Assembly: GCF_032854445.1 (NCBI RefSeq)
Contig: NC_088306.1
Span: 12,457,386-12,521,385, forward strand
Length of the DNA stretch: 64,000 bases
Direction: 5' to 3'
Origin: Liolophura sinensis
Lineage: Eukaryota > Mollusca > Polyplacophora > Chitonida > Chitonidae
This document shows, piece after piece, positions 23,511 through 34,377 of this stretch; within the stretch, counting starts at the first letter, position 1; every line of letters begins with the position of its first letter. The translations under genes and the position numbers were made by a program. The notes under the pieces are model-generated. The model was given only the letters and a program-made list of their open reading frames with translations. It was not told the origin of the DNA and ran no database searches.

Positions 23511-23776
23511 GGGGCCTCCGTAGCTCAGCCGGTTAGCGCACCAGCGCAACGTAATGACCCGGGAGCCTCTCACCAATGCGGTCGCTATGAGTTCAAGTCC
23601 AGCTCATGCTGGCTTCCTCTCTGGCCGTACGTGGAAAGGTCTGCCAGCAACCTGCAGATAGTCGAGGGTTTCCTCCGGGCTGTGCCCGGTTTACTCCCAA
23701 CATAATGCTGGCCACCGTCGTATAAGTGAAATATTCTTGAGTACGGCTTAAAACACCAATCTAATAAATAAATAAA
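23511..23776 (+). mobile_element. SINE family 1, full length, plus strand
   Basis: Complete copy: tRNA-like head GGGGCCTCCGTAGCTCAGCC with an A box (TAGCTCAGCCGG) and B-box-like GAGTTCAAGTCC, body with CTGTGCCCGGTTT, 3' end TTGAGTACGGC...AACACCAATCT and an (AATA)n tail. The 13-bp target-site duplication TCTAACNTAGCTA is at 23498-23510 and 23777-23789 and is perfect in copy 2. Confidence 0.93.
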
Positions 23777-23789
23777 TCTAACTTAGCTA

Positions 23790-25073
23790 ACATTAACTAA
23801 TGTTCAGTAACATGTGCTTGGTCGACACTGTTAAGCAGGATTTATATATGCCATTCAGTGGTTAACATTGAACTTTTCGCACAGTTTACGTCACATCCGG
23901 ATTGAACTACAAACAGGGACAAAGAAAATCGATTATTCTGAATGGACGAAATGACATGTTCGGGTAAATACATCACCTTCCAATATGGAGGCACCAATCC
24001 TACTTACTAGATTCCCTGATAGTTATAGGGTTGGAATTTGAATAACTACGTGTCATAAGCATCACAAAAATCATTTGCTGACAAGTTTGAATCTGGAAAC
24101 CTTGGTGTTTACGCAAGAAGAGGTTTTCAACTTCCCCTGGCTTTAACTTTTTCTTTCCATAATTCGCTCCTAAAAATCCTAAGTTAAAAAGAACTCATCG
24201 GCAGATTCTCGTCTTTCTTGTCTGCCTTACTTGGAATTTAAGGAGACTAAAAATTTGATGCAGTTAATGGCGTCTTTCCGAAAAGAATATATAGGTTATA
24301 ATTTGAAAGCCAAGAAAATAACAGTTCTCATTAAACATACATATCTATTTATTTGTTATTTATTTTCATTTTAAATATACTAGGTATACTTATTAAAACT
24401 TCATGCATGGAAATGATCACGTGATCAGCAGCCGGACTGTGATGTCAGCGCACGAGTTCCATGTACCAACTCATCATGTCCACACAATTTTCGACTGAAA
24501 AGAAAAGTGAACATGAAATACAAGGGATTTGCATGTCCATGGAAGAAGGCAGAGACAGAAGGTGAACATATGTATGCGTGTGTATATTTTAACGTTTAAC
24601 CCTTTGCGGGGGGTCCTCAAGGTAGATTTGATGATTTTCACGAATATTTTTGGTCCTGAGGGTATCATTTAAAGCATCTAAAATGGTTTATGTATTCCCC
24701 TGGTTAAGTGTGACCATTCGGCAATTATCACACTGTGGTCGCTCCTCTGGTGTTATTCTCTGTGTTGTAAGTCTTTTTATCATATGTTTCTTAACTGGAA
24801 CTTTGGTTTCCATACAATACTCATTACCGTAAAGTTCTTAAGACTGGCTTAAGTCAAAACTGTGTGGGATCTGTTTCCGAGAGATATCCATTTGATTTTT
24901 GATAGAATTAAGGTTATCTCCTCTTGTTGAGGGAAAGGAAGGAACTTGTTCGTGTCACCGGCATACATGTAGCGAGGTTTATGTTAATTATGTGTCTCAG
25001 TAAGCTAGAACTTAGTGTCACATGCTAACTTTCGGTCCACGTCTTTTTAACGAGTTATTTTTTTATCACAACA
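23790..25073. other. Non-coding stretch between duplication copy 1 and the lipase gene
   Basis: AT-rich, no coding region recognised. Homology to copy 2 can be followed to 24303, where copy 2 meets the window end. A short C-terminal lipase exon could lie in 24300-25073 but I could not identify one. Confidence 0.5.
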
Positions 25074-28000
25074 CTAACTACTAAGCGTTGCATACCTAGA
25101 TCCTCCTGCTTCCGGTCTCACTGTGATGCTGTGCACAGCAAAGTCGTCTGTTGTCCCGAACGCCACAAATCCAGTGACACGATTAAATCTTATCTTGACC
25201 TGAGAAATGGTTCCAACGTCTTTAGCCACAGACACAACATAGCGTTCAGTTGTCCCCTTTGCTAACTTCTGAGACCCTCTGAAAATGACAAAGTTGACGA
25301 TTTTCAAACTTCATGACAGTCGCTTTTAGTTGTTGGTTTGGAGCTTTGCTTCACTTAAACCCTCACTAGACCTCTGGAGTCTGTGCCACGCCTAGCCTCA
25401 TCACTAGCCTCATCACTAGTATCCTTGCGCGGACCTATAATCAGCATTCATCAATTAAACTGCGTCAGGTGATCGTTAGAGTTATGTTGAATATACTTCA
25501 TATAAACAGAATGCATGCGCATCAAGTATTAATAGTAAGGAAAGTTGAGACAAGATTTTATATTTTCTGACATCACTTCCTGCCTCCTCACCGTCACAAC
25601 AGTGACACAATCTACAAATGATGACTGCCATGTTCGGCGAGTGTAGGAAGCTGTAAGAAATATACTGACTTCGAGATGAACATATTATACAAATCACATA
25701 TGATGATAAAGTAAATTTCGCATGAATCGACGTATTACACGTTTTATTAGATTTTCCCAACTATTCTAGTCCCAACGAGCGGAAACTAGAGCTAGCAGAC
25801 CGTTTTCCAGATTAACACCTCCCCCTGCCCCCCGATAAAAAAGTGGCATACACGCATATTATTAGCGTTCATCATTTTCTGTTGGAAAGATCATTTATTT
25901 ATTTGATTGGTGTTTTACGCCGTACTCAAGAATATTTCACTTATACGATGGCGGCCAGCATTATGGTGGGAGGAAACCGTGCAGAGCATGGGGGAACCCA
26001 CGACCATCCGCAAGTTGCTGGAAGACCTTCCCACGTACGGCCGGAGAGGAAAGATTATTTGTTTCATCGCATATAAATTTTTAGCTTACCGCAAAAACCT
26101 CGTCTCTTCACTTTGTCCTTTGGAGCCAATCAGCGTGACGAAGACATCTCCGTAAGTAATCTCCATGTTTCGACTAGCCATTCGCAACTCGATGTAATAT
26201 TCATAGCCTAAAATATAATAGGTTTTTAAATTAACGACTAACCCATATATATGCAACAAAAATGACAACTCCTCTTCAAAGTATACCTACTTGAAAATTG
26301 TACGAAAACTTACAAATAATCCTTTTCATCTCATGCTGTCTGTTTCATTTACAGGCACGTACCACAATACGGGGTCTTTGGTCTGGTTGCAAGGTAGAAT
26401 TTGCCCTTGGGCCCTTGACTGTGGGCTGGAAATCCCATCATCGCACATCCGTGACTCCCACATCCCGTACATTTTCCGGCGCTGAAATCCTCAAAACTGT
26501 TACATGGGTGACCGCGAAATGGGCAATGAGACAAGATGGATTCCACATAGAAATCATGCGACCTCCCGTGACTACAGGAGAGGTCTTTCGACACACCTGA
26601 GTAAACAGAGAAGGGAACAAGAGAACTGAATGTTACACATACATCATAATAATTAATGTCTTCGATGAGGCTGCCACCTAACATTTTACATGGCCATAAT
26701 TGCTTTCCCCATATAAGGAATTCCTGTGAAGTGTCATTTACCACAGTTCATCATAGTGAGCAGGGGTCACTAGCCTGGCGATATCCCCCATCTGGTTCCG
26801 ATAGGAGCAAAAGTCACGTCTAGTGATACCTCATCTGACTCCGTCAGGCCCAGAGATCACGCCTTGCTATACCCCATTCATACCCAGTTAGGTGCAGGGG
26901 TTACAAGCCTAGCGATACCCCCATCCGATCCCGCTTGGAGCAGGGATCACAAGCCTCGCGATGCTCTCATGTGACCTAGATAGGCGCATGAGACACAAGT
27001 CTGGTGATACCCCCAGCTAACTCCGCCAGGCGCAGGACATAACGTGGACGAAAGCAAACTTATTGTGTGGCTGCTGATTACATTGTGAAGTCCATGTTTA
27101 AATTACTGCATTCCTGGCTACATTGGACCCTTAAAAAACAATGCCGTGATCTCTCTCGGAGTGTTCATTTCACTGTGTGCACTGGATTCATTTTCAACAT
27201 GGCAAGTGCAAGTCATCCATACCTACTAATCATAATTCATTCTGCATACTTTATGAATATACCTGACAGTCCTCCATGTAAGATGTCGCCGATTGCACTT
27301 CCCAACGGGTCCTGGGAACATCCCGGCTGATGCTGACCGCCATTTGGGTAGAAGTCCACGTGACCTGCCGGGTTTGCTAATCCGAAGCCTTGATGAAAAA
27401 ACGTCATCTTGTACAATATAATGCAATAAACTTAAATATCTTGAATACGTAACACCAACTGCGCACACAAGCCTCGCGTGTTGCCATTCACGAGAACCAT
27501 GGAAATGTCACTGTCTCGTTTTGTGAGAAACGTTCAGGTTTTTTTATTCATTTAAATAGTGTCAAGAATATCCCCCCAAACACCCCCACACCCTGAAGGA
27601 ATCAATTGTGCCCAACAAAATGAGACAACGTTAAACCCCAAGCATCCAAGCATGCATATATATTGAGACAATAACGGAGAGGAAGCAATTTCTTTTGCGT
27701 CACAACAGTGGTCTAGAGATACATCAAAGAGCAATTATGAAACAAATTATCATACTCTACATTTGTTTGATTAAATAACTAATGAAATCCATATCATCTT
27801 TGTTTCTTGGCTCGTTCATACAAGGCACATTCTCTCAATTGACAGCAGACACCATATCTGACAATCTTTCAAAAAATAACCTCCAAGCATCTACCGCATT
27901 CTTCCACTCGATATGTTATCGGCAACAGCAACAACCCAACTTCACTTTCAGGCAACGACTTACGAACTCACAACCACAGAGCCACTAAAGCACACAATTC

Positions 28001-28863
28001 TGTGCGGCTCATCCTTTCCAAATTGTCATTTAATGATTTGTTTCCATGCAGACAGAACTCTAACTTCATATTATGTGGACACAGACCCCCATTACAACTT
28101 CCGTTTTTCGGTAGGGACGATTGTAGTTCTGTGAATTTTAGGGTATAAAGTCTTTTTTTTGCTCCCAGGCGTCCATCTTTGGTGCACAGGTGCATGCTTG
28201 GTATTAAAATGCTGGAAACTGTCTAAACTTTGAGGAGGTATGAGCTTTATTGATGAAAGTTTGAAATTCTGGGCGAGAGGACACAAGGTGTGAGGTAGTG
28301 ATGAGGCTGCGAGTGACGTCCCCTTGGCGTTGCTAGGCACGCCTCCCAGCTGCCGGCATGGAAAGGTCCAGATTTTGACGGTCAACCTATGTCAAGATTT
28401 TTATGGCTTCTTTCTCACAGGCTGGGACAGGTATGCACCAAAGCTTATTGGCCACGGAATGTTTGGGACTGAGCTACAACGCTAGACGTTAACATTGTCG
28501 CTTATGGAAAATTAATGGGGGTCCGAGGCCATGTAAATAAAAGAGCTCTTCCCAATTGTGTGGGAATGTTTGGTTTTGTAGTATAGATTAAACCAGATTC
28601 TAAAACTTTTAATGCCAGTGTCATCATCGTATGTAACATATTAAACTTCATTCCAGAATTAAGTTATTAAGTGCATGGCTTAAAGCTTTATACATTTTCA
28701 CCAACCGGCCCATGGTACTGATAATAATGCACGTATGTGTTACCTTGTAATCCAACAAATGGCGTTCCGTCCGAGTGAATGACGTCCACGAAATGAGCAT
28801 CCGACGGGTCTAGAATAATGGATTTGTCTTTTCCTTTAAAGTTGGGCTCGGCAGGGTCCAACC
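25074..28863 (-). CDS. Pancreatic-lipase-family triacylglycerol lipase, C-terminal two thirds
   Basis: Exons on the minus strand: 28744-28863, 27263-27388, 26363-26596, 26090-26207, 25074-25278; all phases join. The first begins (G)LDPAEP, which holds the catalytic Asp of this family, followed by [16 protein letters not shown]. The second has [10 protein letters not shown] and a full-length Cys-to-Cys lid (about 24 residues) running into the third, which has [10 protein letters not shown] with the catalytic His and the Cys-rich segment of the catalytic domain. The fourth and fifth encode a PLAT domain ([11 protein letters not shown]..., [10 protein letters not shown]). The nucleophile exon (GHSLGAH) and the rest of the N-terminal half are absent; the assembly gap lies just upstream. 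The end at 25074 is provisional: a donor (AG|GTATGC) at 25095 could lead to a further exon. Expected role: secreted digestive lipase. A SINE sits in the last intron. Confidence 0.88.
25892..26047 (-). mobile_element. SINE family 1, truncated, in the lipase PLAT intron
   Basis: Tail and body of the family on the minus strand, ending at GGCCGGAGAGG (head missing), flanked by GGAAAGAT at 25884-25891 and 26048-26055. It begins about 40 bp inside the intron after the donor at 26089. Confidence 0.82.
26760..27040. repeat. Degenerate tandem repeat, about 52-57 bp
   Basis: About five diverged units built from GGGATCACAAGCCTGGCGAT, ACCCCCATC and GACTCCGTTAGGCGCA, inside a lipase intron. Confidence 0.7.
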
Positions 28864-29150
28864 CTTGAACGCAAATGAAATGGAAATAGCCGTTAAACTA
28901 TCACAGTCATTTGATAGCCAGAGATTTGTATCCAAGCAAAAACATTCTAGAAGCGTGCACCACACGACAGAGTTTGATGATTAACACCCAACAGATGAAA
29001 CTGTCAATAATTCATAAATTAATATGCACATTTTTTCTGGCAGTCTGGGTAATAAAGTTATCTATGCTTACAAACAACACGTGATCATCGAGGCCGTGTG
29101 GTTTTGTCTATCTCACCAATCAGTTATGACTTTCGGCAAATGAAATTAAG

Positions 29151-29350
29151 NNNNNNNNNNNNNNNNNNNNNNNNNNNNNNNNNNNNNNNNNNNNNNNNNN
29201 NNNNNNNNNNNNNNNNNNNNNNNNNNNNNNNNNNNNNNNNNNNNNNNNNNNNNNNNNNNNNNNNNNNNNNNNNNNNNNNNNNNNNNNNNNNNNNNNNNNN
29301 NNNNNNNNNNNNNNNNNNNNNNNNNNNNNNNNNNNNNNNNNNNNNNNNNN
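29151..29350. other. Assembly gap (200 N)
   Basis: Exactly 200 Ns, a typical placeholder length. It lies between the last EF-hand exon and the first visible lipase exon, where about 450-500 coding bases of the lipase N-terminal half are missing. Confidence 0.99.
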
Positions 29351-29401
29351 ACTATGAGATTATCGGAGTAATCTATTGACTCTTGACTATGTGGTACTCA
29401 C

Positions 29402-32180
29402 GCTTTGAAGCATCGCCGTTGCCGTCAAACTTATTAAACAGCTCGACATAGTCGTCCACGGAGAGCATACCATTCCCACTTGTATCGAAGAAGTTGAAAA
29501 TAACATTGGCCTGTACCCCTATCACCGTACTTCTGCATCCAGCTTTTCATAAACTCCTCCTTCTCTATATCACTGTGGGGATCTGAATGTAGACAAATAA
29601 ACACAAGTATCATACTTGTCTAATTTCCTATCCAGTTATTCACAAACTCTATTTTCCGTTTAGGGCCTGAATACATATTAAAAACACAAATATCCGTTTG
29701 GACTGAAATCCACATCCAGTTATTCACAAACTCTATTTTCCGTTTAGGATCTGAATACATATTTTAAAAAAAAAACCCCACAAATATCTATGGCATGTAT
29801 GGTTCTGAACTTCACATCCATTTATTCACAAACCCTCCCTTCTTCAGATCACCGCGGGGATCTGAATACAGACACGTAACCTTTGTTCTGAACTCCCCAT
29901 GTAATTATTCACAATCCCTCCTTTTCCATGTCACGCATTATTTAAATCTGAATACAGGTTGATCAACACAAATGTCACCTTGGTCTGAAATCTCCATTCA
30001 GCTATTCATCAACTCTTTCTTTTCCATACTGCAATAACAATCCGATATTTCTCTAGTACGCATGGGGTTTAAAGAAAAATCAAACGAAATGACAATCCGA
30101 TGTTTCTTGAGTACGGCGTTAAGCAACAATTAAATAAAATGACAACACAATAACAAAATGACAACACAATGACAAAATAACAACACAATGACAAAATGGC
30201 AACACAATGACAAACACAAAATGGCAACACAATGACAAAATGACAACTCAGTGACAAACACAAAATGACAACACAATACAAGTAGAAAACAGGTATTATC
30301 GCATGTTTACCCTTGATTTTTGCATATGTAGTATGTTGGATGTCTACAAAGCAGAATTTATTTATTTTTTTATTTCATTGGTGTTTTACGCCGTACTCAA
30401 GAATATTTCGCTTATACGACCGTGGCTCATGTTGGAAAATATGTTTAGTGACATATATCTCATGTAGGAGACCTACTTCATTATGATATACTAGTTGGCT
30501 TCTCCATGTTTTCTTAGTGAAGGCGAGTCTTTGGCGTGTCGTTAAAAACATATGGTAAAAATAGTTAAAATGTTGACATTTTTCTATCAAACCGCAAATC
30601 GGCCCTCGGCCGAGTTTTGTATTTATCTGACCATGAAATGTCAATGTCCGGTGAATATATAACGTCAAAAAAGTTTTATTTGTTGTCCCAGGAATAGAAT
30701 TGCACGCATGAGAGCTTTGTCTGCGAGCTGATTTTGATGCTAAAAATGTTAGTGAAATGACGCCTATCACTGAGTATGCATGGAAATGTACGTGTCACAC
30801 GCTCCGCGAAGCATAACACATATTTCCGCAGTGTGGGTTTGTTTGAAACGACATCTACATGTGAAATAAGTTTGATAGTTTGGTAATGCGTGTAATCCTA
30901 TGAAGACAGGCCCAATAATGCTGGAATAAGATTAATGACTGTGATAATGGCATTGAAATAGCGGAATAATAACGATTATAAAATAGGGCCAATGTAACGA
31001 TATTGTAATATGCCCAACACCAATGTCGCTGTCTACATCTAGAGTTAAACTCAAAAGATGCGATTCGGACTGATTCCGGTGTTGTAATAACGTCATCTGT
31101 TTCATGCGCATCATATAGCGCAGTAAGAAAACTCAACTTCTGGAGATATCTTAGATATTACTCAGAGTTTTAGGAAATTGTCTGAAATACTTTAAAGCGG
31201 TCAGGTGTGAATATTTACAAGAAAGTTTAGGAATTAAAAAAAAAGTACTTATGCAGTTTTGTAACAGTGAAGCCTGGTCGAAAGGACACGTTAGCGACAA
31301 ATACTGAGAAGAAAACCGTAGATAATGTACGTATAGGACCTACAATACTTCGATACAATTGTCATTATTTTACTCAACACCTTAATTCATCCAACAATCT
31401 AATCAGACATATTTGTAAGTGATTTACCGTGTCCAAGGTGCTGTAAGAAGGCGCCGATATCGTGAAGAGTAAGGAGTCCATTATGGTTAATGTCCATATC
31501 ATGGAACATGGCCACCAGCTTGGCGTGCTCACTGGTGAAGCTGGAAAGACAAAAACCAGACAAGAATTTAGACACTCATATCTGCTTTTGAGTGAATGGC
31601 TTATTTGTTTGTTGTTTTGCATCATATCATCATTGTATTTCAACAGACACCGACCGCAACTTATAAAGTAGGGGTCAGTTTTATGGGTAGAGGAAACCAC
31701 GCAGAGGCCGACAGACTCCCTCAGCCACAGGTGCATGACAAATCTCCTGGATTCGAACACCCTACTTCATCGGGCAGTTAAGGCAGGTGAATGTTTTACA
31801 AAATCTTCCCCCTCCAGGACACATTGTGCTTTCACGCTAAATGTGTTTAATAAGAAGCGAATAAAATCTTTCTTTTTTTCATTTTCAAAACAGAAGAATA
31901 TACCTATCATACAGTTTAGGTTTAATTCAAATACCGGTGTGTGGGAAGGCCTGCAAGCAACCTGAGGATGCTTGTGGGTTTCCCCCAGGCTCTGCCCACT
32001 TTTCTCCCAGCATAATGCTGACGTAGTATAAGTGAACTATTCTTGAGTACGGCGTAAAACACCAATCAAATAAATAAATAATTCAAATACACATGGTATC
32101 AATAATTTATATAATAATAATGTCGAGATTTACCTGAAACAGCCAGCGACTAACACACACAACACAGCGACAGACAACAT
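29402..32180 (-). CDS. Secreted EF-hand calcium-binding protein (or N-terminal part of a larger protein)
   Basis: Exons 32134-32180, 31428-31540 and 29402-29582, phases matching at each join. The leader MLSVAVLCVLVAGCF is a signal peptide. The second exon has an EF-hand with loop DINHNGLLTLHD, the third a second loop DTSGNGMLSVDD and the start of a third (FDGNGD). The third exon is 181 nt, one base too long: CCCC at 29516-29519 puts KEEFMKSWMQKYGD and VQANVIFNFFD in different frames, so there is a base error near the gap or a real frameshift. The exon ends in phase 1 at a good donor and has no stop, so the gene continues into the gap or beyond. An acceptor-like TTTTTCCAG just before the ATG suggests a 5'UTR intron. 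Similar secreted EF-hand proteins bind Ca2+ in extracellular matrices; its role here is unknown. Confidence 0.75.
29583..30040 (-). repeat. Tandem copies of an EF-hand exon 3 fragment with its acceptor
   Basis: About five degenerate units of roughly 80-120 bp upstream (in gene sense) of exon 3 at 29402-29582. Each resembles the exon's acceptor and first 15 or so codons. The clearest, near 29815-29875, reads PRGDLKKGGFVNKWM after a CAG acceptor, against PHSDIEKEEFMKSWM in the exon. Confidence 0.65.
30060..30290. repeat. Short repeats of AATGACAA / CACAATGACAAAATGG
   Basis: Low-complexity run of about 20-bp units in the EF-hand intron, next to a piece of SINE 3' end (TTGAGTACGGCGTTAAGCAA). Confidence 0.7.
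30361..30425 (-). mobile_element. SINE family 1, 3' end stub
   Basis: Only the tail and about 50 bp of body (GTGTTTTACGCCGTACTCAA, AATATTTCGCTTATACGAC). Confidence 0.75.
30430..31420. other. EF-hand intron, unassigned
   Basis: A 131-codon minus-strand frame (30375-30770) starts inside the SINE stub and resembles nothing I know. The rest is AT-rich with no recognised feature. Confidence 0.4.
31935..32079 (+). mobile_element. SINE family 1, head-truncated, plus strand
   Basis: 3' half (GGGAAGGCCTGCAAGCAACC to GGCGTAAAACACCAATCAAA, AATA tail) with an 11-bp target-site duplication AATTCAAATAC at 31924-31934 and 32080-32090. It lies in the first EF-hand intron. Confidence 0.88.
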
Positions 32181-32361
32181 GATCCGTTCTGGAAAAATCA
32201 ACATCAAGCCAACGATCAGCGTATAAAAATCAAAGCGTATAAGAGTCAAAAAGTGGGAAAAGGAGGTAAAGCTCCGATCGTATGGAATCGTTTTGGGCGC
32301 TGCCAGCAGTGACACAGTTTCATGACATGAGTCAAAACTGTATGACATCGGGAGGTTTAGA

Positions 32362-32482
32362 TTTCCTGTAACAAAGTCACTACAAGTAACAAAGTCACTA
32401 CAAGTAACAAAGTCACTACAAGTAACAAAGTCACTACAAGTAACAAAGTCACTACAAGTAACAAAGTCACTACAAGTAACAA
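32362..32482. repeat. 18-bp tandem repeat
   Basis: Seven near-perfect units of GTAACAAAGTCACTACAA just upstream of the EF-hand gene's first coding exon. High purity suggests recent expansion. Confidence 0.95.
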
Positions 32483-34370
32483 AGGTGGATGTATTGAGAT
32501 CGTTTGACCCTCGCTGTTTGTTGTCATTGTATTTTTAACCATTTAGCTACCCTAAGAGGAATTCACGTTGAAAGTGTAGGATGGTATTTCCTTTATGGCT
32601 ATAATGATTGAATTCTACTGAGGTGAAATTGTGCAAGTCTGCACCAGTCCTAACCTTACCAAAAACTGAACAGGGCTGCACAAAAGAATGTACGTTCAGG
32701 ATTAACGGTTAAATGGATTAATATATCAGCTACCTGTGTAAGTTCATATGAGTTTTTTTCTCTGTACGCAAATGAATAAATGGTTAGTGGAGATATCTGG
32801 GCGTCTATCCGCAACAACAACCACTTAAAAAAGTGTGAACAAAGTTGCAGTAAAATAGCGCCATGCTTTAACGGAGAAGAAAACATAAAAATGAACCCAA
32901 AATCAGATTAAAGAGCCTCAAAACTTATTTGCAAATATGGTCTCTAATAATAATTTTCGATTTTTCTTTCAGGAGAAACGGGTACTTGAAAATATCTTTG
33001 TATATTCGGGCCACCTTTTGGTATTTATCGTCCTTGCAAAATAATGTCCCAAATAAGGATGTGATGCAAACACATGGATTTAATCCGAATTATGATAATA
33101 TTTATGGATTTATTAAAAATATAAATATGATCAAAATCCAGGTTAAACAAAATTGTTAGTTGCAAAGATAAAATTCTAGTACTAATATATTTAATAAACA
33201 TATATTACATCTTCATTTATAACATTATTGGGCAAAAGTTATATATATATCAAAGGGTGGTCCAAATACCCACAATACAATTTTTTTCAAGTGTCCATTT
33301 CTAAAGAAAAATCGATAAAAATATTGAAGATCACATTTACCCTCTACCTTCTCCCAATCTCTCATCTGAATTTTTTGCATATCTTACGTTTTTCCCACCT
33401 TTAAACCAAGTCTAGCATCAAAAGTCAATGACATTTTATGTATGCCAATATGCTGGAGCGAAATAGTTCTCAGTCGGTTTCGTCCACCGATAAAACTAAT
33501 TACTATCGTAGAAGAAAAACATTCGTGAATAAGGCGCTAAACAACAATCAGTCCGTCATTTAAGCCTCTAACCTTGCGAGAAAACAGACTGACAAAATTG
33601 CGAGATAATGTAACTTGATATTTTTCCTTACCTTCCAAGTTATTAATGATTACTGGCACAGAATGTACACCGTCCTTGCCGACACTTTTGTTGCTACAGG
33701 TCCAGCTGCTGTTTTCGGAGGTTAAAAGTTTGGTCGAAAGTTGTCGTGATCTGTGTCAAGATAAGGACAGCAATCTCTGTGAGGTACGATTGGACAAATG
33801 CGCTCCCCAGATTAAACCGGTCCAAGCTTAATTATTCACGTTAACGTCATCCTTGGGTTAGTTAGTTTACAAGTTCCATTCCTTGCTCATTGCGGTGTTG
33901 AAACCAGAGATAAGCACTTTATACACAGCAATACCTTCTGAGTAAATCAAAACTGTACATTATAGGTAAATGTCCATGGGAGATATTCTTCTGGGTGCGG
34001 TTTCACAAAACTTGCTAAGTTAGATATTGTCTCACCTGAGTGCAACAAGTTAAACTCTTCATTAATATTGTATTATTTTGTTCAACCAAGACAGTTTGGT
34101 TTAAACGAAAAAAAAACTTGGAAACAAAAGAAGCTGTGTGAAACCGGGCCCTGAACACATGGAGTTTATTTTTGGAAATTTCTTGTTCACCTATACCGAA
34201 TATAAAAATTACAGCATGGAGAGTAAAACTAGAGCAGAGACGATAGTGTGATAGACGTACAGCACAGAGTAAAACCAGAGCAGAAACGATAATGTGATAC
34301 ATAGTTGGTAAATGCTCACACAAGACAAGGCATAACCCAAATAATTGAATGAATAAGGAATGAGGCTTAA
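32483..34370. other. Intergenic region upstream of the EF-hand gene
   Basis: AT-rich. One possible exon at 33632-33750 (listed separately). Two tandem copies of a ~46-bp AGAGTAAAAC...GATA block occur near 34215-34305. Confidence 0.5.
33632..33750 (-). CDS. Possible orphan exon of an extracellular protein
   Basis: Minus strand, 119 nt between a CACAG acceptor with a pyrimidine tract and a strong GTAAGG donor. The open frame includes SENSSWTCSNKSVGKDG and VPVIINNLE. I recognise no family. The plus strand also has an open Cys-rich frame ending in a stop at 33831, so the strand is uncertain. Confidence 0.25.
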
Positions 34371-34377
34371 GGTCACA

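Larger units (their letters stand above)
1..24303. repeat. Large segmental duplication, copy 1
   Basis: This block matches 40366-64000 in the same orientation nearly base for base. The offset is 40365 at the left end, about 39780-39786 across the laccase exons and about 39700 near the right end; the changes come from identifiable indels. By eye the substitution level is roughly 1-2%, except for an almost identical tract at about 7155-12394. Copy 1 alone carries a SINE at 19703-20051, a long (AT)n run at 16983-17050, and about 540 bp of LINE (3936-4476) missing from copy 2. The homology is already in progress at base 1, so the left breakpoint lies outside the window. Confidence 0.97.

Noticed and set aside
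23511-23610. tRNA gene
   Set aside because: The A and B boxes belong to the SINE head: the copy has a SINE body, tail and target-site duplications, and the cloverleaf cannot be completed.
30375-30770. 131-codon minus-strand gene
   Set aside because: Starts within a SINE stub, no recognisable domain, biased to AT-rich codons; not supported as coding.
31640-31790. Another SINE family with a B-box-like GGATTCGAACACC
   Set aside because: No head, tail or target-site duplication could be delimited.
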